Source: Hygrophila difformis (lineage: Eukaryota > Streptophyta > Magnoliopsida > Lamiales > Acanthaceae). From it: DNA of 64,000 nucleotides. Shown here one piece after another: positions 22,508 through 33,590 of the stretch; the first letter of the stretch is position 1, and every line of letters starts with the position of its first letter. The DNA lies in contig JAOANR010000003.1 of NCBI GenBank assembly GCA_030278955.1, positions 62,448,195 through 62,512,194 of the forward strand, read 5' to 3'. The position numbers and the translations under genes were made by a program. Below the pieces are notes generated by a model, which worked only from the letters and a program-made list of their open reading frames with translations, searched no databases and was not told where the DNA came from.

Positions 22508-23023
22508 TGTCGCGGAGTGTGGCTCCGCGACAAAGGTTTCGCGACAAAGGGTGGGAAATAAGAGAAGTGGGATTTTGAAAATTAGGGTTTGCTTTGTCGC
22601 TTAAGCAAAAATTTTGTCGCGGAACATGGTTCCGCGACAAAGAGGCACAGCGACAGAGAGGGTTGAAAATTGGTAAGGACATAATTCCTGGTCGCGGAAC
22701 AAGGATTTTGTCGCGGTACGTGGTTCCGCGACAAAGGTTCCGCGCCAGAGTCCTCCCAGAATAAAATTACAAGTATTTGGGTCCTTGGTCGCTAATCAAG
22801 GATTTTGTCGCGGAACGTGGTTCCGCGACAAGAGTTGCATCGCGACCAAGGGGTTTCAAAATTAATGGCAAGGCATAATTTTCTGTCTCGGAATAAAATT
22901 TTGTCGCGGAACGTGGTTCCGCGACAAGGGTGCTCCGCGACAAAAGCCATGCAGACAAAATGCAAGAATTTGGTCCTCTGTCGCTAAACAGGGGCTTTGT
23001 CGCGGAACGTGGTTCCGCGACAA
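22508..23023. repeat. Six-hairpin array in the right LTR
   Basis: This copy of the left-LTR array has hairpins starting near 22508, 22613, 22707, 22805, 22901 and 22997. Arms and loops are unchanged. Confidence 0.92.
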
Positions 23024-23768
23024 GAGTGTATGGCGACAAAGGGTTTTTAAAATATTTTATAAAAATTTTGGCAGCATAACCCCTTATATTGCATTACAAG
23101 GGAGTGCGTTGTGATCCGTGGGATCACAACGGGAAAATTACATTGCAACCCGTGGGGTTACAATGTGATGCAACACAATATAGGAAATGCAATTTTTAAA
23201 TAAAAATGCACAAACACTTTAATAACATCCCTCTTTAGATCCAATGCACTAGAAATAGAAAATAAAAAGTAACAATACTACCTAATACTAAAAAGAGCAA
23301 GAGCAGTAAAATAAAAATAAAAGAAAAGGCTAAAACTAGCACAAGAAGCAAGAGTACAAACTAACTATGCTAACACTAAAAATAAAGATAAAAATAAAAT
23401 AAAATAAACCCTACATTAAATCTATCAAGGGTAAATATCAAGTGTTTATGCATTTTATTAAATAAGGAAAGCAATAAAACCTAACTACAATACCAAAACA
23501 TGGTTCAAAATACACCCATTAATTAAGTGTTTGAAACCCACAAACTACAAAATATAAAGCTGGAAAAATAAAAATAAAAATGAACACTAGCTACACTTAT
23601 TTATTACAAAGCATAAATTAACACTAAACTAGAGTCTATCTCTACATGGCATGAAAATAAATTAAACTACATCTACCTACACTAATTTTGGAGAGCACAG
23701 TGGTGCCTCCAAAACAGTAAACTAAACTAAAGTGTAGCTAGGTTACTGTTCAGGGGGGTAGGAGGATA

Positions 23769-23776
23769 TATTTATA
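23769..23776 (-). promoter_or_regulatory. Predicted TATA box of the 5' LTR promoter
   Basis: TATAAATA on the minus strand in a CTCTATAAATATATCC context. This copy would drive the genomic RNA, giving a leader of about 4 kb before the interior. Confidence 0.6.
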
Positions 23777-25735
23777 GAGTAGGATTAAGCCCTAGGCCCA
23801 TTCAAGGCCCACCTGGTCGCCAAACAAGTGCTTTGTCGCGGAATAGGGACAAAACACTTTTTAGCTCCAAGATGGCGCCCAGGAGGTGGCGGGAGCTCGA
23901 GGTCCAGGGGAAAAGACAAACTTTTCATGTATTGCGGGACTTGAGGTCCTGGGAGCTTGGAACAGATTGAGCATGTGGGAATTTGAGATTATGAGGGAGT
24001 CACGTGAGCTGCTGTCTCGGAGGCTGTCTCTGTCGCGGAATGCGTGTCTTTTCTCTGGGCGCGGAAGTTGTCTCTGGGCGCGGAGCACTTTGTCGCGTAA
24101 TATTGTTCCGCGACCAAATTTTGTGCTTTGATTTTCCTCTCACAGTCTCGGAACAAAATTTGGGCGCGGAGCATTTTTTTTGGGCGCGGAGCACTTGGGC
24201 GCGATGTGTTACTCCGCGACAAGGGATTAATTTTCTCTCTCCTCTCTTTCTTTCTTGCTTGTTCCTCGCCAGATTTTCTTCTTTCTCTTGTCTGTCTCTC
24301 TCTCGTTCATCCCTCTTTCCAGTTTTCCATTTCCCAATCTTTTCTTCTTCTATCATCTTCATCCTCGTTCTTCTTCCAGATTCTTTCTCTTGTTCTTCTT
24401 CCTCCATTTTCTTTATTTCTCTTCCAGTTTTCTTAATCTTCAATTTTCTTCATCTTTCCTCCATTTTTCTTCTTGTTCATCTCGGTTTCGGCTCTCCATT
24501 TTTTTCTTCTTTGTTTTCTATTTTGGTTACTGAAAATGAGAATGTAGATGAAGATGTGGCCGGATCTGGAGCGGCGGCACGAAGACGAGGCGGCCGTGGC
24601 TCTGGAACTTGAGGGCTGCCGGAGGAGGGCGTGGCGGTGCGGTGGTGGTAAGGCGTTGGCGGCGAGGTGGAGGTGTTGTTGAGGTGACTGAGGCGGATGA
24701 GGGTGGCCGGAGGAGAGATCGGCGATGGACGGAGGGGATGAGGGTTTCGGATGAGTGGTGGCGGTGGATTGGTGGCCATGGGTGGACGCGGCGGCGGTTA
24801 GGATGGACGCCGGAGATGAGCTCGGCGAAGGAGGTGGATGGTTGGTTGTGCGGCGATGGTTTGGAAAATGGAGAGGGGGCTGCGGCGGTGGCCGGGGCTC
24901 GGGCGACGCGGCAGGAGAGGGTGGAGATGGAGATGAGAGTGGAATGGGGGCTGATTCGGTGGTGTTGGATTTGGGGTGTGGAGGCGGAGCAGCGGCGGAA
25001 GTGGGGTGTTTTGGTCGGAAAATGGATGGACAGTGGTGGCGAGGGTGATCGGAGATGGCCGCCGGAGTCTCGCCGGCGGCAGTGGCGGCGCCGGCGAGGG
25101 GTTAGGGTTAGGGTTAGGAGTTTGATTGGGCTTGGTTGGCTTTGGGCTTGAATGGATTATGGGCTTGGTGGTGTAATGGGCTATGGGTTTGGTTTTGGCC
25201 CAAGGGATAATTGGGCTAGAGTGGTTGGGTTGATGTACTGGGCTAATTTTTGGGCTAATGGGGTGTGGGCTGGACTGAATTCTTGGACCTAATTAATCAC
25301 CTGCAATTAATTGAAACAAATGGATTAGTGGACCATTTAACTCTAATTAAAACAGAAAATGGAAATAAAGATAAACATAAGAATTAAATAAATATATACA
25401 TCAAAATGTAAAAATAAAAATAAAAGTAAAAATAATATAAATATAATATTTATTCCACTTGATTATTTGGTCTGTGTTCCATTTAATGAACTCGTGTTCC
25501 ACCGAATAGACAACAACAACCAAAATTAATCAAGTGTATGATTTTTAATATTTTTATCATGTTTTTGGATTTTTTAATATAAAAAGTAATAAAATAACAA
25601 TATTTTTGTGTTTTTCAATACCAGCTTATTATTTATACAAACTTGCATAAATCTGTTAAATTCTACTGCTTTCTTATTTAAATAAGACCGGAATACGATC
25701 AAATGTCCATGTTAGACACGGAAATAGATTGAAAA

Positions 25736-25759
25736 TAATGGTCAATTTTGACCATTATC
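25736..25759. repeat. Palindrome at the outer LTR end
   Basis: ATAATGGTCAA, a TT centre, then TTGACCATTAT: a perfect palindrome ending one base inside the LTR edge. In the left LTR one base is changed (TTGGCCATTAT), breaking one pair. Confidence 0.85.
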
Positions 25760-25760
25760 A

Positions 25761-26269
25761 GTGCTGCCATACGATGTCATGAGGGTGAATGGATTGCTGG
25801 ATGCAGTGGTAGATCTTCTAGTTGTCATATGTTGGAAGTTGAATTGTTGGCATTGTTGCATGGTCTTATTTGTGCTCGTGAGCTTGGGATTTCCATTGCT
25901 GCATGTTTTGTCGACTCCCTGTTGGTTGTTAATCTGGTGTTAGGGAGGGTGCTTCATTGGCATCAATATTGGCCGTTGATTAAAGAGATTCGGGACGAAC
26001 TTCACCTTATGGGAAATTGCATTGTTCGGCATGTCTTCCGTGAAGGTAGTAAGGTAGCGGACGCTTTTGCCAGGAGAGGGGCTCGGGATGAGTTATTCTA
26101 CACTACCTGGGCCTTCCCTCCTGATGATGTCTCTTGTTTTGTTTAGTCAGATGCAGCTGGCACGGAGTATGCTATGATGTGATTGGTTTTTCTTTTCTGC
26201 CTTGTTTTTTATTCTCCTATTTTCCTTTTTTTCTTGCTAGCATTTTCAGGCTGATTCACAAAAAAAAAA
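25761..26269 (+). pseudogene. LINE 3' part: RNase H domain and poly(A)
   Basis: This continues the LINE frame interrupted at 10863. The N-terminal RNase H strand HSDGYVN lies before the break (about 10815-10835). After it come MLEVELLALLHGL with the catalytic glutamate, CFVDSLLVVN with the aspartate, and HVFREGSKVADAFARRG. The frame stops near 26146 and is followed by a 3' UTR and a 10-base A run (26260-26269). An RNase H tail after RT is typical of one branch of plant L1 elements. Confidence 0.92.
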
Positions 26270-26784
26270 CAATGCTTATACATCCTACAAAATTATATCA
26301 TTATTAAATTCGAGATGATTGTACATTCAATAATATTTTTTTCATAATAATTTTTAAATTTTAATTCACAACAGTATATATTTAATTTTTTTTCTAATTT
26401 CTCAAGGTCTTAGAGCAAATCAATATTACTAATCAATTACCGTGTGCAACTCTAATTTCATATACTTCATTTGCCTAGGTATTGCATTAGAGCCGTGAGT
26501 AGAAAGTCTTTTGTCTTTCACTTTTCATTTTTTTTTTCTCTTTTTAGACTATTGTTTATAGTATAATATTTTTTAAGGCACTAAATTGTAATATATAAAT
26601 AATTGGTAGTGTCATATTGTTTATTACTCGGTTGTTGTACAATGTATACATGTAATTCTAAAAATAGTTTAAGAAACTTGGGAAATGTAATCGATATAAT
26701 AATGTTGAGAAATTTTATTTGTTAAATTCTATATTTTTGTTCGCAATTTTCACATTTCCGATCATTGGGCGGGGGTAATACTAG
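26270..26784 (+). mobile_element. Helitron-like unit C, right part
   Basis: The unit resumes right after the LINE poly(A) at ATGCTTATACATCC. It ends in a partly decayed hairpin (CCGATCATTGGGCGGG) and CTAG at 26781-26784. Confidence 0.75.
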
Positions 26785-27851
26785 TAATATATAAAAATAA
26801 TACCCCTTATGAACAGTAACTTACTCTTATGAACAGTAACCTCTCAATTCTCTCTCACAAAACCCCATTTTGAACAGTAATCTACCTATATTCTCAATAT
26901 TCAATTTTTGCATGCAGTCTAATATACATTTTGAACGCTTAACAATTCAAAATGTGTGTAAGTAAATTTTCTAAAAGTTTGATATTTTAAAACTATAAGA
27001 TAAGACGAATCCAACAAGATCCCACTTAACTATGTTTTTTCTTCTATATATGTTGTATAGACGTGAGTCAAAGTTGGATAATAAACAGTAACAAAAGTCA
27101 ATTATTTTTCATTATAAAAAATGCAGGAATTATATAAAACCATAATGAAATTTCAAAATATAGGAGAACCAAATTTGAGTTAAAAATTACATTAGATAAT
27201 TTAATTTCATTAATTATTATGTATAAAAAATACTACCAATTATGTAGCAAAAACTTTATGGGTTATATTATATTTATTATTTAAATATAATTTTAATATT
27301 TATTATTATTCTTAACAAATACCTTATGAATTGAAATTATATTTAAAATACTCTATAGATTATATTATATTCATCAATGAACAACAAATATTTATATTAA
27401 ATAAGATTAAATAAATTATATAAATTGCATAAGTTGATCAAACTATGTTTATACATCCCACAAAATTATATTATAAAATTTTGATGATAGTCAATTAAAT
27501 AATTTTTGTTTTTTTATTTGGTAAACATTTACATTAATGTGTCACCAAATGTGTGTGGGAGCCCAAACCACACAAATTATAAAGGGAGATAAAGGGGAGC
27601 TAGGGATAGGGGAACATTCAATAATGTTTTTTTAAGGCACTAAATTATACTAATATATGAAGTGTTGGTAGTGGCATATTGTATTGCTCAGCTATTGTAT
27701 AATATATAAATGTATTCATATAATGCTTAAAATAGTTTAAAGAGTTTGACGAATGTAATCGACATAATAAAGTTAGAATAATTTTATTTGTTAAATTCAA
27801 TTTTTTTATTCACATTTTCACATTTCCAGCCATGGGCGGGGGTAATACTGG
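26785..27851 (+). mobile_element. Helitron-like unit D (last of the array)
   Basis: This fourth copy starts directly after CTAG. It has the TTATGAACAGTAACCT repeats, the MITE-derived core and the AT-rich middle. It ends in CCAGCCATGGGCGGGGG and CTGG (27848-27851), which still obeys the CTRR rule. A SINE-like fragment (27506-27613) interrupts it. Confidence 0.7.
27506..27613 (-). mobile_element. 5'-truncated SINE fragment in unit D
   Basis: It has a T-rich left edge and then GTGTGTGGGAGCCC, AACCACACAAATTATAAAGG and GGGATAGGGG. This matches the tail half of the complete SINE at 28903 (GTGGGGGCCCATGCCACATAAATTACAACGG). The flanks ATTAAATAAT and ATTCAATAAT look like an imperfect target duplication. 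The promoter half is missing. Confidence 0.6.
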
Positions 27852-27924
27852 TATCTTAAAATAATGCAATGTGAAGATATTTAGATTATGTTTGCTTTGC
27901 CTTTTTGTTCTTCTTAAGGGACCA

Positions 27925-28129
27925 CCAGCGCAGTCCAATGCATATATTAAATAATTTATAACTCAAGTTCGGTACACGTAAAAATTTTAAAACAAGACGA
28001 GACGAATCTAACAAGATCCCACTTAACTATATTTTAACTTGTATAACTATGATAAAACTTTAAGTTAAAGTGCGTGTGAATAGTACGCAGTCAAAATCCA
28101 AATGAAGCAAATAAAAAAATACGGAGGAA
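27925..28129. mobile_element. Degenerate Stowaway-type MITE
   Basis: The core CGCAGTCCAATGCATAT..CTCAAGTTCGGTACACG..GAGACGAATCTAACAAGATCCC and the right end TACGGAGGAAATA match the MITE family. The left end is not recognisable. Confidence 0.5.
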
Positions 28130-28146
28130 ATATACGTAATTAAATA

Positions 28147-28369
28147 CTTCCTCTGTATTCAAATATTTTTTATGCACCCACATTTCACGCAGTCCAATGC
28201 ACATTTTAAACTCTTAATAATTCAAATTCGGTACAAGAAAAATTTCTAAAAGTTTGATATTTAAAAAGTACAAGACGATATGAATGTAAGAAGATCCCAC
28301 TTTAAGTGAAAGTTTGTGTGTGAATAGTACCCATTATCAAATTTAACAAATATTTGAATGCGGATGTAG
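28147..28369. mobile_element. Stowaway-type MITE
   Basis: The ends CTTCCTCTGTATTCAAATA and TATTTGAATGCGGATGTAG pair with a few mismatches, and TA lies on each side. It is 223 bp and non-coding. Confidence 0.75.
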
Positions 28370-28546
28370 TAGTAATAATAATACTCCATATAACAAATTG
28401 GAGTGCTCCTAAATGAATCCATTTTTTTTTTTCGATTTGAATTTCTTGTGAATTCGAACTAAGTACACCCCTAGTTTTTGCCACTGATGGGAAAATGTTA
28501 AATTTGTACAGTCCTAGTTTTTGCTAATTAATGACACTGAAATTTT

Positions 28547-28876
28547 AAGGTTACGTTTGTGAAATTTGTACAGATACTAGCTTTTAGTGTTTAGTTTTTA
28601 AAATACATACTAAAAACAGTATAAAAACCTATATATAGTAAACACTAATTTCAATAATTGCCAAATTTTAATCTCTAAATTCTAAACTCTGAACGCTCAT
28701 TTCCCCCAACTTTTAACTTTCCAAACTGCAGACTCTAAACTCTAATTTAAAATTACGTACATTACCAAACACCATTATTCAAAATTATCTCAATTTAAAA
28801 CTATTTTTAGTATTAATTTCAAAATTCAGACTATAAACTTTAAACGCTATACTCTAATTATTTCATAAACAGGCCC
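28547..28876. mobile_element. Small non-autonomous DNA transposon, class uncertain
   Basis: The ends AAGGTTACGTTTGTGAAAT and ATTTCATAAACAGGCCCT are imperfect inverted repeats around an AT-rich interior with CTCTAAACTCTAA-type words. Short AAATTT flanks may be a target duplication. It could be hAT- or Harbinger-like. Confidence 0.4.
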
Positions 28877-28902
28877 TAAATTTGTACAGTACTAGTACAC
28901 AC

Positions 28903-29067
28903 TTTTTTTTTATGGAGTAGCCATTGAAGGCCTGGAAAAGAGGTGGTGGGGGCCCATGCCACATAAATTACAACGGAACAAAGGAGTGGGATAAGGGGCC
29001 AGGTAGGGATTCGAACCCCCAACCTTTGGAAGTCGGGGACTTGACCACTAGGGTAAGTCCCTACCCC
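28903..29067 (-). mobile_element. Complete tRNA-derived SINE with 12-bp target duplication
   Basis: On the minus strand it starts with a tRNA-like head. An A-box-like TAGTGGTCAAG (about 29053-29043) is followed by a B box, GGTTCGAATCC (about 29020-29010), so RNA polymerase III could transcribe it. The body runs to an A run (T run at 28903-28910 on plus). ACTAGTACACAC lies on both sides (28891-28902 and 29068-29079). It is 165 bp. Related truncated copies are at 27506 and 63105. Confidence 0.88.
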
Positions 29068-29196
29068 ACTAGTACACACATTTCATCCTCTGTATAGTTT
29101 ATTATCAATTTAGTTTATTACTTTGTAAATTACTTAATTCATTGTCAAAGCTAAGTTCTATTTCTATTCATCTAATCATTTAAGCCTTAATAAATA

Positions 29197-29462
29197 CTAC
29201 CTCTATCTCGGTGTTTTTGTTACGAATGATTTTTGATACTATTCACTATTTAATTTTGATTCGAATTTTTTATCATAGCTATGTATCGTAAGGAAAAATA
29301 TAGTCAAAATGAGATCTAGTTAGATTCGTCTAATCTTATAGTTTTAGACAATTGAGTTTTTATAACTTTTTTTTGTAAATAATTTAAGTTATTAACCATT
29401 AAAAATATGTATCGACATACGTGTTGAGTGGGTCTATAACAAAAAATAATGAGTCGGAGGAA
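29197..29462. mobile_element. Stowaway-type MITE
   Basis: Ends CTACCTCTATCTCG and GAGTCGGAGGAAG, with TA on each side. The core has TCGTCTAATCTTATAGTTTTAG and TAAGTTATTAACCATTAAAAA. Confidence 0.75.
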
Positions 29463-29540
29463 GTATAAGTAATATGGAGCTAATTATATTTATTAAGTGC
29501 TTAATTAATTACAACGAGCACTTATTAGCCGGGGATATAG

Positions 29541-29797
29541 GCCCTATTTTGCAATTAACTGTTAGCTGTTAATTGATTCTGTGAGTAATAATTAGTTAAA
29601 ATTAGTTGTTTGACAATTTCGAGACTAACTTTTTGCCTATAATAAGCTAAAATCCAAAATGCTGCTATTTGCAGTGATTTCAAAAAGAGATGATTGAACA
29701 CTATTTTAAGTTATTTTGTCTTTTTTAAAAAAGCTATTTTATCTTATATTGTGAGACAAATTAACTGATTGAATTTAATTATTTTGTCAAACAGGCC
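29541..29797. mobile_element. MITE-like element with GGCC ends
   Basis: Left end GGCCCTATTTTGCAATTA and right end ATTTTGTCAAACAGGCC form imperfect inverted repeats around an AT-rich interior. No clear target duplication is visible. Harbinger- or hAT-like is a guess. Confidence 0.4.
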
Positions 29798-30109
29798 TTA
29801 AGTAATAGTTTACATAAAATAATTAATAGGCTCTGAGCAAGAGTGAAACTTGGCCACAAAGAATTGGGCAGCAGAAGTATTGGTATTGGGTGGGGCCTCG
29901 CCTCAAATCTACAAATAAATAATTAAAATACGGACCAAAGTGGACCATTGCTTCATTTGATTTACCATTCCCAATAGCAACCTTTTCCACGATTTTAATA
30001 TTCTCTTTATTTTCAACAACATAGCTATACATGTATATGTATATATCTAATATATATAAATGTGAATCGGTAGAAATCTACAGTTGTTCTACAGTTGTTT
30101 TCTTAACTA

Positions 30110-30954
30110 CAGTGACCTTCCCTTCACTGCAAAACGACGACGTCTCGTTCCACCCATTGCAGACCTCTTCGTTCAAGCATCAATTCTCCACTTCCGTCTC
30201 CAATACTCCTCCACTCCGACGCTGGTTCGCGCATCCAGGGGTGCGCCCACCTCTGCATTCCCTCTGCCTCCGTCGTTGGTTCACCAGTTGTGCCGCCACT
30301 GAGATTGCATCCTCAGCCCTAGCCCTACGAAACTCCGCTTCCGTCGCCGTCCTGGGCTGCCCTCGCCTTGTCGCCTCCGCCTTCCCTCGCTGCTGTTGTC
30401 GCCTTTATCGCTGCCCTCGCTTAGCCGCCCTCCTCCTCCTCCCCTCACCTCTGCTGCCGTCTTTATCGGAGCCCCACCCGATTTGCTTTCTCTATATCCG
30501 GTGGAAAAAGGCTAAATGTCCTTCTGTAGCCATTCTCCACCTCCGCCCCAAACACTCTGTCCTCGGGGTCTCGAAGAATCCTACTAAGATCGCGCGGTCG
30601 ATTGCACATGCCATACCACCACGCCACTGTCCCTGCGCCAGCGCGCGTCGCCGTCCCTGCGGCACCGCTGGCACTCGCCGCTCCTTCCCCCTGCTTTCCC
30701 TCTGCTTTGCTGTCTCTCATCCTCATCCCAGCGTATCTGCGCGTCCGACGCGGCCGCTGCTCCCTCTCTCTAGCGCCGCCGCCCCTGCCTCGCTCCAGCC
30801 TGTCATGGCCTCCACCAGTAAGGCCATCTTAATTCCCCTTTCGATTTCAGATTACCTCTTTAGTCGCACATTGTACCCTTCAATTTTGGTTCAGGTTGTT
30901 CCCCATTGTAAAGAGGGCGGATGTGTAATATCAGATGGATTCGACTTCGCTTGA
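30110..30954 (+). pseudogene. GC-rich exon-like block captured in the Helitron
   Basis: Base composition jumps from AT-rich to GC/CT-rich with a frame open from before the Helitron edge to 30954. The start codon of the long frame (30031) lies outside the Helitron, so that full frame is not a real gene. Inside are words such as LRRWFAHPGVRPP and ARPTRPLLPLSSAAAP with no domain I know. A possible short first exon ATGGCCTCCACCAGTAAGG lies near 30806. The source gene is not recognised. Confidence 0.45.
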
Positions 30955-31739
30955 ATGCTTTTTTTGTTTTGTGTACTTTTTAGGCTTTATGTGATTTCGT
31001 TTAATTTTTCCATTTGTTTGATGTTACCAGTTTCATGACTTTTTGGTTTATGATTGTGCCACTGCCACAACAAATCCTCTCGCCCGTCTCAAGGCAACAG
31101 GCCGCGCCATTGTCCACCTAAAAGCAACAACCGCTGCCACCTCTACGGAAACGAACTAGAAATCTCAGACGGGGTACTGTCTTTTCTTCAGTTTCTTTCC
31201 TCTCTGTACAACTCATTTACTAATTCTTTGTGATTTATGTTGTGCGATTGAATTGAAGGTTTGCCGTATTTGTTAGGGGTTTCCGTTGTGTGATTTTCTG
31301 CTGTGTCATTTGCTGTTGATGGGGCTTTAGTTGGACTCCTTCTTTTGGAGGTTTTTTTGCTTATGCAGCATGTACTTGTGTTGTTATTAGTGTAAAGCTC
31401 TTTGGTTTTTTTGGGGCTCATGTGTTGTGGTCTACAGAAGGTTTTCATTCATAAGAGCTGCAATTGATGTGGCAATTTGAATCTGAATATAAATAAGATT
31501 TGAGTTTTAGTTTCCGAGTGTCAGATGCCTGAAATTCCTGTTGTCCTATGTTGATTTCTGCAATTAGAATTGTTTTGCTTCTCTGGAGTACGGCTATGTT
31601 TGATCGCTATTTTCTGTGGGGATGTTTGGGACTTATAAGATCATACATTATTTAATCGGTTGTATTTAATCTCATTTAGCATTCCTTTCTCAATTTATGT
31701 AATTTGACTAATTTTTGCTGCTTTTTGTTTGACTTTCAG

Positions 31740-31824
31740 CGACTATTTGTTCAAGCTTCTTCTAATTGGTGATTCCAGTGTTGGCAGGCCTTGTCCCCTC
31801 CTTCTATTTGCTCTAAGCATCTGA
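31740..31824 (+). pseudogene. Captured Rab GTPase exon (P-loop) fragment
   Basis: After an acceptor (GACTTTCAG) the frame reads DYLFKLLLIGDSSVG, the start of the RABD/RABE (Rab1/Rab8) fold up to the nucleotide-binding P-loop GDSxVGKS. The essential lysine is replaced (GRP), the following LLLRFADD is garbled, and a stop comes at 31822. The rest of the gene is absent. Confidence 0.85.
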
Positions 31825-32627
31825 TAATGCTTAAGCATGGCGTTTGGATTGAAACTGCTACTATTCAATTGAGCTGCTATAAATTATTAGAATCGTTCCC
31901 ATGCTCATCCCTTGTAGCAATCTTTCACCAATTCTTTTTCTAATCCAATGAGCTCTATTTCAAGCAAATAGAGCATATAATGGTTCAGTGCGTCTTCTGC
32001 CCCTGTCTTCTATTGACTCAATTTCTTAATTTATTCTATTCAAGTCATCATCCATGTAGTAAATACTTCAGTTATATTATTTTTGCCGTATCTGGGTTCC
32101 TTTCTGCCAATGTTGTAATTATATTCTGACATTCTTATTTATTTCTACCTTAGTCCAGTTACCGTAAACCTTGGCATAAGCTGAGTATCTCAATTTGCAT
32201 TGCTGACAATTTAATGCATACTGGGGGAGGCAATTCATTTGTTACTTCTGTTATGGGCACATCACTCAACCAAGACTATATCAAATTCCATGTAGCATTC
32301 TTTTGTTATTGCTTCTTGTTCTTATCTTAATGGCTTTTGTGTATTTTGACATTTGTTGATTCTAACTTCTACTTATTGGTGCCTGGCATTGAGAAATTTC
32401 ATGATTACCATGGAGTGCTTTAGTACTCATGATATTTCTGATTTATATACATTCAGGTTCATTCAAGATTATTTGGTGTTGACCGTTTTGTGATTTTGTG
32501 CTTTCCGAATTATAATGTTATTATTTTTGATATCCTGAATTTAAGGGATATGCTAATTATATTCTGTTGTGCAAGCTAAATACAGATCAAATCTCATGAT
32601 GTCTAATAGGAGCCGCATGCTTCGCAG

Positions 32628-32748
32628 GTAAACATGGAATATGGACTTGACCCAACCATTGGAAAAGCAATTATGCAGGATGCTCAAGAAGTGTCCGAGG
32701 GAAAATTAGATGTTCACTTCTCATTGGTATTTTGGCAAACTGGCAGTG
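32628..32748 (+). pseudogene. Captured fumarase exon
   Basis: The exon is bounded by an acceptor (CTTCGCAG) and a donor (GTAATT). It reads [24 protein letters not shown] and VFWQTGSG, which matches the class II fumarate hydratase segment that leads into WQTGSGTQSNMN. The frame is intact in this exon. No other fumarase exon is recognised in the element. Confidence 0.82.
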
Positions 32749-33487
32749 GTAATTGCTTTGGCTTAGGACACAACTAATTTTTCTCTTGCCCAAGTTGACC
32801 ATCTCACTATTTTCTCAGAGCTTACGAAATTGAAGGTAATGGTTATTTTTCCGTTTATAGTTGAGATATCCTACGTGGCTCTACAATTTATTCCTTAATG
32901 ATATGTTGGTTCAACTGGTCTGTTAGAAAGATAAGGCTTTTCTTGTCTTATAAAGAATGCCCAAATTTTCAGTTTCTTATCATTATTAATGTTATGATGG
33001 ATTGCCATGTTGCTTTGGTTCCTTATGAAGTGAATCACATTTCATTATCTTATTCTTTTCTTTTTCTTTTGTTTGTTTTAAGAGTTTGTATTTTAGCCCA
33101 CCATTAATGTGTTATGTTACTTGGCTGTTATTGATACTATGAAAGTGGAATACTTTGAATCACTATTTTTTATTGCTTTGTTTTCTAGATACTTCCTCAG
33201 ACATTTATCTAGCCAAGCAGGACAGGACCAAACATGAGTGTTTGTACGAGATAATTTTTAAGGCCTTGTCTCAAAATTTTCCCAGTTGGCAATTTGCAAT
33301 TAACTTATGTACCAGGTTGTACTTACGTTGTGTTGGTTTCTCGTGTGAGGTTTTGTTTTTCATTGCTTCTTGTGGTTGTGTTGGGACATAGGGTCCATTT
33401 CTTTTTCAAGGGGAATCATTGTTTTTTTTTTTACTAATTCATTTTTGCATATGAATGGTCCATTACTTCAATTTGATTATTTTGTAG

Positions 33488-33590
33488 CAAACATGTAGGC
33501 TTTATATTCCTACTAGAAGAGAGTGCAATCTGAACCTGTGCCTGGATTTGGAAGGAAGCGCACCTCTATTCATGATTCTTGCTTATCAGG
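33488..33590 (+). pseudogene. Captured exon, source unknown
   Basis: It lies between an acceptor (TTTTGTAG) and a donor (CAGG|GTAAGTG) and has one frame open throughout (..RLYIPTRRECNL..). The product is not recognised. Confidence 0.45.

Larger units (their letters stand above)
10864..25760 (-). mobile_element. Giant-LTR non-autonomous retrotransposon (LARD-like)
   Basis: A 14.9 kb element made of two LTRs of about 6.0 kb around a 2.9 kb interior. LTR ends are TG...CA and the target duplication is GTGCT. The primer site lies directly left of the right LTR on the minus strand, so the element runs right to left: the 5' LTR is 19762-25760 and the 3' LTR is 10864-16861. I see no gag, protease, RT, RNase H or integrase motif, so it must be moved by enzymes of another element. 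The layout fits the large retrotransposon derivative (LARD) class. The tRNA-Asp-type primer site suggests an Athila/Tat-like Ty3 helper, which is inference. By eye the LTRs differ at about 14 positions, so the insertion is young. Confidence 0.92.
19762..25760 (-). repeat. Right LTR (5' LTR of the element)
   Basis: This is a copy of 10864-16861, offset by about 8898 bp. Differences seen by eye include AGTCAAAAATT/AGTAAAAAATT, GTGCTCACTT/GTGTTCACTT, GATACGGG/GATTCGGG, GGTCACGG/GGTCGCGG, GGATTACAAC/GGATCACAAC, a one-base G insertion near 24648 and GGGGTAGGG/GGGTTAGGG near 25100. That is about 14 changes in 6 kb. Confidence 0.92.

Noticed and set aside
30031..30954. 307-codon frame as a host gene
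   Set aside because: Its start lies in the sequence outside the Helitron 5' end, it has no recognisable domain, and its neighbours are captured fragments.
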